Assembly: GCA_965214235.1 (NCBI GenBank)
Contig: CBDCBH010000002.1
Location: forward strand, 620,001 to 684,000
Reading direction: 5' to 3'
Source of the DNA: Ilyomonas sp965214235
GTDB lineage: Bacteria > Bacteroidota > Bacteroidia > Chitinophagales > Chitinophagaceae
Length of the DNA: 64,000 nucleotides
Below, piece by piece: positions 24,094 through 31,204 of the stretch. How positions within the stretch are numbered: position 1 is the first letter of the stretch; each line of letters opens with the position of its first letter. The notes below the pieces were generated by a model. It ran no database searches. It saw only the letters and a program-made list of their open reading frames with translations, and was not told where the DNA came from. Both the position numbers and the translations under genes were made by a program.

Positions 24094-26696
24094 TGGCAAA
24101 TTTACCCTTACTTCTTTTTGGTGAAACTACTCCCTCCGACCGAACAACAAAAAAAACTGGCTTCCTTAAATTGGTTGGTCCATCTAAAGAAGCGCAAATA
24201 GCAAAGTTTGATAAAAGACTTACTGAAATTGAAAAGATATTTCAAAGCAGAGCAGTTCAATTCAGTAAGTCTATTAAGTCTTTGATTCCTGAGATGATTC
24301 TTGTATTTGAAATTGCAGGAACAATTAATGAATTTTTTACGGCACTTGAGAAAACAACCGGATTAAAATATCTGCTTGAATTCTACGAAAAAGATATGGA
24401 TTCGGGAAGTGGATTCTTTTATAAAGATAATGACGGCAATATTAAAGAAGCTTTTGATAGAAGGTTCTTTGTAACCCTTACTAATCAACAAGGCATCAAA
24501 GAATTATTAAGGTTTTGGAAAACATACAAAGACAGTGACAAATGGGATAATGGTACTACTAAGTTTAGAGATTTCTTTAATCAACTAACTGATATCAGAC
24601 CATATAGTTTAAAGGATAGGATTAGGGACACTGGATTTGAACAATTTATAGAAGAATTAAGACAGCAAGAAAGCGGATTCGTGAATTTCGAAATTGAATT
24701 TGCTTATCATGAAAAATCAGATGAAAGAAATAAAATACTACAAGAGGTCAATATATTGTTAGAGGAATACAATGGTGAGATACTTCAGGAGTCAATTACA
24801 GTAATTGAGGGTATTAAATATTTCGGAGCAGTTGCTCAAACCTCAATATTTGCCTTTGATGAGTTAGTTGATAATTCAGATGTCTCCTTTTTACAGTACG
24901 ATAAAATTCTCTATTTTAAGCCAGTTGGACAAAGTGTTTCAAAAAAAGTAGATTATGATAGTGACAATATAACTGTTGATGATGCACCTATCGAAGTAAA
25001 AAAATTAAGCAATGAAATGGTAGTTGCATTACTTGATGGTTATCCTTTACAAAGGCATTCGAAACTAAATAACAGATTAGTAATTGATGATCCTGATGAT
25101 TTAGCTGGAAAATATGCTCCTAAAGATAGAGTTCATGGCACATCAATGAGTTCACTCATCATCAATGGCAATTTGAATAGTTGTACTCCAATTCAATCAA
25201 GATTATATGTAAGACCAATTTTAGAAGTCCAAAATATCGACAGTAATGAAACTCAAGAAAGACTACCTGATAATCGCCTTGCTATAGATATAATCCATCG
25301 AGCTGTAAAAAGAATGTTTGAAGGCGATGGTGAACAAATGGCTGTAGCGCCAAGCGTAAAAATTGTAAACTTTTCTATCGGGGATAGTTTCAGACCGTTT
25401 ATCAATATCATGAGTACTTGGTCTAAATTGATAGATTATCTATCTAATAAATACAATGTTCTTTTTATTATTAGCAGTGGGAACTACACTGAAAACGTAA
25501 AGATCGATTGTACATTAACTGCTTTTGAAAAGATGAATGATTCAGATAAACAAGCTATTTTTTATAAAGCCTTATTTCATCAGAATTATGAAAGAAAAAT
25601 ACTGACGCCGTCAGAATCGATAAATGCTTTGACTGTTGGAGGATTGCATAAAGATTCATCTGTCATTAACCCATACAATAGAGACCATAATGTTTGTACT
25701 TTTCAAGATCTTCCAAGTCCAGTCTCAAGAATAGGATACGGTTTCAATCGCTCTCTCAAACCAGAAATACTTTACGATTGTGGTAGAATACATTATCGTG
25801 TTCGAACAGCAGACAAAAAACATATTCTTTTACAAACAGCAAGTGCGTTAAGAAGCTATCCTCCTGGAATTCAAGTGGCAATTCCAGGTGAGGAAGGTGA
25901 ATTAAATACAATTGGTTTTAGTACAGGTACAAGCAATGCAACTGCATTAATTAGTAACAAGGCTTGTAAATTGCATGAAATTTTAGAAGAAATAAGTAGG
26001 GCGAATACCTCCAATAGTAGCAACAATTTAAGTTCGGAATATTATTCGGTACTAATTAAAACACTTTTAGTTCATTATGCTGATGACTCTAAAGCGAAAC
26101 AAAAGTTAGAAAGCATCTTAAATGAAATAAGCGGTTTGGATCAGAAATTTGCAAAGGAATATATCAGCCAAAATATAGGTTACGGCATATTTGATGATAC
26201 TAAGGCTGGATTTTGTACTGATAGTAGAGTTACGTTGATAGGATTTGGCAAATTAAAAAAGGAACAAGCATTACTTTATAGATTTCCATTACCTGATGCA
26301 TTAAGAGGTAAAAAAATTGATAAGAAAATTACAATTACCCTGGCTTGGTTTTCACCTTTGAATTTCGATTCAGGAAAGTATAAAATTGCTCATTTGTATT
26401 TTGATAATATTACTTCATCTCAAAATGATATAAACCTTCATCGTACTGGTAGTGATTTGTATCCAACATTAAGAGGAACATTACAACATGATGTAGTGGT
26501 AGGGGACGGTGCTGACGCCTATATTCAAGGAACAGATTTAATTATAAAGGTTAACTGTCGGCATAATGCCAATGGCATGTCAATCAAAGATGAGATTCGC
26601 TTTGGACTAGCAGTAACTTTAGAACTCACTGGAAGAAAGCTTCCTATTTATCAAGAAATAAAAAACAGATTACGCCAACGTATTCGTGTAAGGTAA
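24093..26696 (+). CDS. Large cytoplasmic subtilisin-like (S8) protease
   Basis: 867 residues, no signal peptide. Residues 1 to about 290 are an N-terminal region with no family that I know. The subtilase domain runs from about 305: catalytic D315 (ALLDGYPL), H348 (RVHGTSMSSL), oxyanion Asn in IISSGN (about 464) and S614 in GFSTGTSNATAL. The last about 200 residues are beta-rich (LAWFSPLNFDSG, RGTLQHDVVVG), like an accessory domain. All three catalytic residues are present, so it should be active. The tandem AAA+/S8 arrangement, low GC and TIR/IS neighbours point to a defence module. Intracellular subtilases of this size are rare outside such modules. Confidence 0.9.
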   Translation: MANLPLLLFGETTPSDRTTKKTGFLKLVGPSKEAQIAKFDKRLTEIEKIFQSRAVQFSKSIKSLIPEMILVFEIAGTINEFFTALEKTTGLKYLLEFYEKDMDSGSGFFYKDNDGNIKEAFDRRFFVTLTNQQGIKELLRFWKTYKDSDKWDNGTTKFRDFFNQLTDIRPYSLKDRIRDTGFEQFIEELRQQESGFVNFEIEFAYHEKSDERNKILQEVNILLEEYNGEILQESITVIEGIKYFGAVAQTSIFAFDELVDNSDVSFLQYDKILYFKPVGQSVSKKVDYDSDNITVDDAPIEVKKLSNEMVVALLDGYPLQRHSKLNNRLVIDDPDDLAGKYAPKDRVHGTSMSSLIINGNLNSCTPIQSRLYVRPILEVQNIDSNETQERLPDNRLAIDIIHRAVKRMFEGDGEQMAVAPSVKIVNFSIGDSFRPFINIMSTWSKLIDYLSNKYNVLFIISSGNYTENVKIDCTLTAFEKMNDSDKQAIFYKALFHQNYERKILTPSESINALTVGGLHKDSSVINPYNRDHNVCTFQDLPSPVSRIGYGFNRSLKPEILYDCGRIHYRVRTADKKHILLQTASALRSYPPGIQVAIPGEEGELNTIGFSTGTSNATALISNKACKLHEILEEISRANTSNSSNNLSSEYYSVLIKTLLVHYADDSKAKQKLESILNEISGLDQKFAKEYISQNIGYGIFDDTKAGFCTDSRVTLIGFGKLKKEQALLYRFPLPDALRGKKIDKKITITLAWFSPLNFDSGKYKIAHLYFDNITSSQNDINLHRTGSDLYPTLRGTLQHDVVVGDGADAYIQGTDLIIKVNCRHNANGMSIKDEIRFGLAVTLELTGRKLPIYQEIKNRLRQRIRVR

Positions 26697-26806
26697 TATA
26701 AATGTTTATTCTTTTTGTTTGTTGATTTACTCACCGAATCTAGATTGGAACTTAATCGTTAGTAGATAATGGTACCATTACAGCACAAAGTATTTTCTTC
26801 TTTTCT

Positions 26807-27001
26807 TTATCGGTCGGTGTCCTCACCGAACCGAGACACCTCAGTGTTCTTATCCAAGAAGACGAATATGAAAAGACAAGACAGGCAATCAACACACTTA
26901 AACAATCTATTTGGGGCAACAAAGAAGTAATCTTTCATTCCCGTGATATTCGCAAATGCGAAAAAGAATTTCAAAGTTGTTCAACTCAATGCATATCATA
27001 A
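26807..27001 (+). pseudogene. DUF3800-like gene fragment
   Basis: About 64 codons ending LTEPRHLSVLIQEDEYEKTR and WGNKEVIFHSRDIRKCEKEF, close to the DUF3800 core where HSRDIRK is typical. It lacks the N-terminal acidic motif and the C-terminal half, and no start is evident. DUF3800 proteins are common in phage-defence islands. This is debris that shows the island was once larger or rearranged. The rest of 26697-27064 shows nothing else. Confidence 0.55.
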
Positions 27002-27064
27002 CTATTTGAGATCAGGTAGTATCTTCACTTCCGTTAGTTGGCAACTAAATCAATAGAGCGCATC

Positions 27065-28189
27065 ATGCAGTCAAAAGTTCAGTTACTTCCTCCGTCTTCG
27101 GAAATAGAAACAAAAGCGGTTCTAAAGCAGCTAAGCGCTGCCAACCGTTACCTTGCTTTGCTCAACGGCAGGTGTGCCACCATTCCCAATGAAAACATAT
27201 TAATCAACACCTTGGCTTTACAGGAAGCCAAAGAAAGCTCCGCTATCGAAAACATTATTACTACGCACGATGAACTATACAAAGCACAGTTGCTCGAAGC
27301 TAGCTTCAGCAATGCGGCAGCAAAAGAAGTAAGCAGGTATGCAGAAGCATTAAAGCAGGGGTTTGCCACCGTTCGCCGCGATAAACTAATAACCAATAAA
27401 ACAATACTCGATATCCAGCGGCATTTGGAACAAAACGATGCGGGCTACCGTCGCTTACCCGGTACAACTTTAAAAAACGAACGTACTGGCGAAATTGTCT
27501 ACACACCGCCGCAGGATCTCAATACCATAGAGACCCTAATGCAAAATCTGGTTGAGTTTATAAACAGGGAAGAGATGAGCGATGCTGACCCTTTGGTAAA
27601 AATGGCTATTATCCATCATCAGTTTGAAACCATACATCCATTCTATGATGGTAACGGCAGAACCGGGAGAATTATCAATGTCTTATATCTCGTCAAAGAA
27701 GACCTGCTGGCGCTTCCTATCCTATACCTTAGTCGCTACATCATACAGCACAAAGCCGGTTACTATCACTTACTGCAACAGGTTCGGGATGATGGCAATT
27801 GGGAACCTTGGATTCTTTATATTCTGAAGGGAGTAGAAGAAACTGCGAAGCAAACTTTACATTTAGTTGAAGGTGTAAAATCAATAATGCAGCAATACAA
27901 AAATCGCATCCGTACAGAGTTGCGGAATATGTACAGTCAGGATTTGCTTAACAACCTGTTCAAGCATCCCTACACCAAAATAGAATTTCTCGAAAATGAC
28001 CTGAACATAAACCGGAAAACGGCAGCCAAATATTTAAACCAGTTGGCAGAAAAAGAGCTTTTAAAGAAAGTAAAAATCGGCACAACAAACTTTTACATCA
28101 ATCAGCCATTATACAATCTGTTTAGAGAAGGCGTACCTGTAACTCAGTCTGTAGAACCCATAAAAACCGTTACCGAAAATAAAGTGTAG
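27065..28189 (+). CDS. Fic-family protein with C-terminal winged HTH
   Basis: 374 residues from ATG 27065; a TTG at 27038 is the alternative. Fic_N-like domain, then the Fic core with the full motif HPFYDGNGRTGR (around 27635-27670), and a C-terminal winged-helix region (FKHPYTKIEFLENDLNINRK). An inhibitory-helix signature, SSAIEN (Ser-xxx-Glu-Asn), lies near the N terminus, so AMP transfer is probably autoinhibited through Glu (class II layout). This Fic-HTH layout is widespread in Bacteroidota, often with self-modification or regulatory roles; a toxin role is not shown. No antitoxin gene is adjacent. Confidence 0.92.
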   Translation: MQSKVQLLPPSSEIETKAVLKQLSAANRYLALLNGRCATIPNENILINTLALQEAKESSAIENIITTHDELYKAQLLEASFSNAAAKEVSRYAEALKQGFATVRRDKLITNKTILDIQRHLEQNDAGYRRLPGTTLKNERTGEIVYTPPQDLNTIETLMQNLVEFINREEMSDADPLVKMAIIHHQFETIHPFYDGNGRTGRIINVLYLVKEDLLALPILYLSRYIIQHKAGYYHLLQQVRDDGNWEPWILYILKGVEETAKQTLHLVEGVKSIMQQYKNRIRTELRNMYSQDLLNNLFKHPYTKIEFLENDLNINRKTAAKYLNQLAEKELLKKVKIGTTNFYINQPLYNLFREGVPVTQSVEPIKTVTENKV

Positions 28190-28595
28190 GTAAGAAAAGA
28201 ATCATCACATCAGAACTCAAAAGGAACTTGTTCTTACATCCACAAAGCCCCAAAAAACGGACAAATGAATTTTGATATGTCCTAAAAATGCAAAAAAATG
28301 GACAGATAACCTATCAAATGTCCACCAATTATCAAAAGAAGGACCTTAGCTGGAAAAACAATGCAACGACAGCCAATACAGCCTCTGCGTAACCACTGCT
28401 AAAGAAAAAAACAAATGAAGTTACACAAAGTTAATAGGCACCCAAGTTCCCTGACCGTTGACAGCAAAAAAGAGTTTAGTATAAACACAAAACCTAACCT
28501 ATATAAAACATGTATTGCCTATTCCCTTTGCTTTCTATTTTTATTTGCAGTTGGTAATATTTTTTTCAATCTTTGAATTTAAAATCTGACTACTT
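28190..28595. other. Gene-free stretch with a small hairpin
   Basis: No supportable gene. It contains TGGACA (28299) paired with TGTCCA (28319), with GATA-ACC-TATC inside, and a second nearby GGACA/TGTCC pair. The hairpin has no T-run, so it is not a classical terminator. Confidence 0.35.
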
Positions 28596-28814
28596 ATGGC
28601 AACTAGCGATGAAGAGAAAAAAATTCAATGGGTAACACTTCAATTTACTGCAAATGGTAAAGACTACTCTTTTGATGTAGTACATAATCTTGAAAGATTC
28701 GGTATAGGAATACAAGCTGCTTTAAAAAGCTGGCTTGCAAGAACAAAAGGGTATGATATTGACTCTTTCTGCCAATATGTGAATGAAAAAGACCCCAATA
28801 TTATGTGTGCCTGA
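28596..28814 (+). CDS. Hypothetical 72-residue protein
   Basis: Small soluble protein starting MATSDEEKKIQWVTLQFTAN, predicted alpha/beta, no Cys cluster. No family that I recognise. It lies between the Fic gene and the damage cassette, 140 bp before the next gene, with the GCTAA-N5-TTAGC dyad in between, so it is probably not part of that operon. Regular codon use and a proper ATG support it being real. Confidence 0.5.
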   Translation: MATSDEEKKIQWVTLQFTANGKDYSFDVVHNLERFGIGIQAALKSWLARTKGYDIDSFCQYVNEKDPNIMCA

Positions 28815-28901
28815 AGATGCCTACGTACTAATCACTTCCGGCGATTTTCCTGAATAACACATCATTCCTCTTTCACTTGGACACTCTTTTTATTAAATTT
28901 T

Positions 28902-28916
28902 GCTAACCGCTTTAGC
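28902..28916. promoter_or_regulatory. GCTAA-N5-TTAGC dyad upstream of the SRAP operon
   Basis: GCTAACCGCTTTAGC, a 15-bp dyad with perfect 5-bp arms, 39 bp before the first gene of the SRAP operon. The same arms with the same 5-base spacing occur twice in front of dnaE-dinB (34181 and 34205). Likely the operator of a damage-response repressor. No LexA-like gene lies in this window. Confidence 0.7.
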
Positions 28917-28954
28917 GATTCAGTTCCTATATGTAACTTGCCAAAAAACCAATA

Positions 28955-29200
28955 ATGACAAACGAGGCAAAACAATTCGAATTAAAATCGAATGATGTCA
29001 GATTAAGAGTACAAGAGCATAAAATAGCCGGTCAAACCGTATTCAGAATCGCTTTCTCTGACAGAACTCCTCCTTTAGTAATTACCAAAGCCCAGCACTT
29101 TGAGGCACACAATTTCTGGACATCCATTCCGGAAGGAAGGCAAAACGAAGCTGAAGAAATAGGTGCAGTCATTTCAAACCATTTAAAATCCATCGTATAG
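28955..29200 (+). CDS. Hypothetical 81-residue protein upstream of SRAP gene
   Basis: Starts MTNEAKQFELKSNDVRLRVQ; beta-rich with a short helical tail. Unknown family. It is three bases from the SRAP start, so the two are an operon behind the GCTAA-N5-TTAGC dyad, and it may be a damage-inducible accessory protein. Small hypothetical proteins in this slot occur in similar cassettes, but I cannot name one. Confidence 0.6.
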   Translation: MTNEAKQFELKSNDVRLRVQEHKIAGQTVFRIAFSDRTPPLVITKAQHFEAHNFWTSIPEGRQNEAEEIGAVISNHLKSIV

Positions 29201-29202
29201 TC

Positions 29203-30018
29203 ATGTGCTATTACAACGGTCAGAAAGTAACCAGAGCCGAATACATTCGTCTTAAACAACTGGAAAAAGAAATTGCTAAGTATGATTTTTTAAGCCGCGA
29301 TCTGCAAACTGGCTTTGATTACGATACGAATGCTGTTTTAAAACGCTATCCTGACCGTGAAGACTTTGATATCGTGAAAATGGAATGGGGCTTTATCCCG
29401 CATTATTTGAGGACGCGTGAAGACGTTTTAAAAATGCGGAATGGTTATTATAAACAAGATAAGACGTTTCAGCCGCCTATTGTAACCTTAAATGCTAAAG
29501 GTGAAGAAATTTTGTTTCCAGATAAGATTTATAGAGATGCGGCTTTACACCGGCGATGTCTTGTCTTGTCAACTGGCTTCTACGAATGGCAGCATGTTTT
29601 CCCGTTAAACAAGCGAACCGGAAAACCTGTTAAAACGGCAATTAAATACCCGTATTATATTTCTCTCAAAGACAAAGAATATTTTTACATGGCAGGCATC
29701 TGGCAGCCCTGGACAGATAAAGCAACAGGTGAATATATAGAGACTTCTGCCATTGTTACAACTTCCGCCGTTGGTCATGTTCTCATGTCACAAATTCATA
29801 ACTCGAAGGAAAGAATGCCTGTAATCTTAAATGACGACCTTGCCTTTGAATGGTTGTTTGGGAAGTTGTCTGAACAAAGAATCTTGGAGTTAGCAGCCAC
29901 ACAGTTCCCCTCAGAAGATATGCAGGCTTATCCTATCGCAAAAGATTTCAGAAGCGCCTTAGAACCAACTAAAGCTTTTCAGTATGAAGACTTGCCCGAA
30001 TTAAAAATGAGCGTTTAA
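29203..30018 (+). CDS. SOS response-associated peptidase (SRAP, YedK/HMCES family)
   Basis: 271 residues. Catalytic Cys2 right after the initiator Met (MCYYNGQ), which forms a covalent thiazolidine link to abasic sites in single-stranded DNA in this family. Conserved STGFYEWQH and IHNSKERMPVIL motifs (Glu and His of the active site) are present. Slightly longer than E. coli YedK. It lies in an operon with a damage-box dyad and converges on dinB, the stops being 7 bp apart, which fits a DNA-damage tolerance cassette. Confidence 0.93.
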   Translation: MCYYNGQKVTRAEYIRLKQLEKEIAKYDFLSRDLQTGFDYDTNAVLKRYPDREDFDIVKMEWGFIPHYLRTREDVLKMRNGYYKQDKTFQPPIVTLNAKGEEILFPDKIYRDAALHRRCLVLSTGFYEWQHVFPLNKRTGKPVKTAIKYPYYISLKDKEYFYMAGIWQPWTDKATGEYIETSAIVTTSAVGHVLMSQIHNSKERMPVILNDDLAFEWLFGKLSEQRILELAATQFPSEDMQAYPIAKDFRSALEPTKAFQYEDLPELKMSV

Positions 30019-30025
30019 TTTTCAA

Positions 30026-31204
30026 TTATGCCATCGGCTTACTTTTCTTTTCACAATAGCCAGCAGCACGTATTACAAAGCTTTCACCAAAGCGATTCTT
30101 CACGCTATCAATTGCCTGGTACAGGTTTATCATTTCAGCCTTGTCATCAAACAAATTAATCTGGTAATTTCCCGGTATCAAATCCGTAAACCGAATACCT
30201 ATTAACCGAACCAGCATACGACGCTCGTAGACTGCTTTAAATAGCTCTTTCGCAGTCTTTAAAAGAACGTGGTCAGCATTCGTATAAGAGATCGACAATT
30301 GCTTTGTAAACGTCTCAAAATTTGAATAGCGCAGCTTCACGGTAACGCAGCCTGTCAGCTTGTTTTGCCCACGCAATTCAAAAGCAATCTTTTCCGTCAT
30401 CCTTACCAATTCACCATTCAGGAAATCAACATTAGTGGTGTCTTGATGAAAAGTATGTTCAGTAGAGATGGATTTTTGTTCATGAAACGGTACGACCGGC
30501 GATTCATCAATGCCCTGGGCTTTACGCCATAAGTCAGCGCCTGATTTGCCTAACAAATTTTGCATCATTACAACCGGTATTTCACTTAATACCTTCACCG
30601 TTTCCACGCCCATCTTTAATAACTTGTAACCCGTTTCTTTTCCCACGCCAGGAATCTTCATAATGCTTAGCGGTGCTAAGAAAGTTTTCTCGTTTCCAAA
30701 AGGAATTTGGATTTGCCCATTCGGTTTCACTTCATTGGTCGCCACCTTACTAATCAGCTTATTGGTGGCTAACCCATACGAGATAGGCAACCCACTTTCC
30801 TTCATCACTTTCGTTCTTAACTCATTCGTAAACTTCAGGCATCCAAAAAACTGATCCATGCCGGTCAGATCAATATAAAACTCATCAATACTTGACTTTT
30901 CAAACAAGGGCACAGTATCACGTATCACATCGGTTACCAGTTTAGAGTATTGGCTATACGCTTCAAAATCGCTTTTCACAATGACTGCATGAGAACAAAG
31001 ACGCATGGCTACCTTCATTGGCATAGCACTATGAATACCAAACTTACGTGCCTCATAACTACAGGATGCTACTACTCCGCGGTCACTACTGCCACCAATT
31101 AAGATGGGTTTCTCTTTCAGCTTTGGATTGCGCAGTTGTTCTACCGATACAAAAAAAGCATCCAAATCAAAATGGGCTATATGCCTGTCATTCTTTATAA
31201 ACAT
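30026..31204 (-). CDS. dinB: Y-family DNA polymerase (DinB/Pol IV-like)
   Basis: 392 residues. Palm motif AHFDLDAFFVSVEQ and catalytic SIDEFYIDLTG, then thumb HhH IPGVGKETGYKL and the little-finger domain. Its ATG overlaps the dnaE stop (TAATG), so it is coupled to the alpha subunit. The C terminus (FGESFVIRAAG, then KKSKPMA) has no classical beta-clamp motif that I can identify. The pairing with an extra DnaE resembles ImuB-DnaE2 mutasomes, but here the Y-family protein retains the catalytic D and E residues, so it is probably active. Confidence 0.92.
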   Translation of the reverse strand: MFIKNDRHIAHFDLDAFFVSVEQLRNPKLKEKPILIGGSSDRGVVASCSYEARKFGIHSAMPMKVAMRLCSHAVIVKSDFEAYSQYSKLVTDVIRDTVPLFEKSSIDEFYIDLTGMDQFFGCLKFTNELRTKVMKESGLPISYGLATNKLISKVATNEVKPNGQIQIPFGNEKTFLAPLSIMKIPGVGKETGYKLLKMGVETVKVLSEIPVVMMQNLLGKSGADLWRKAQGIDESPVVPFHEQKSISTEHTFHQDTTNVDFLNGELVRMTEKIAFELRGQNKLTGCVTVKLRYSNFETFTKQLSISYTNADHVLLKTAKELFKAVYERRMLVRLIGIRFTDLIPGNYQINLFDDKAEMINLYQAIDSVKNRFGESFVIRAAGYCEKKSKPMA

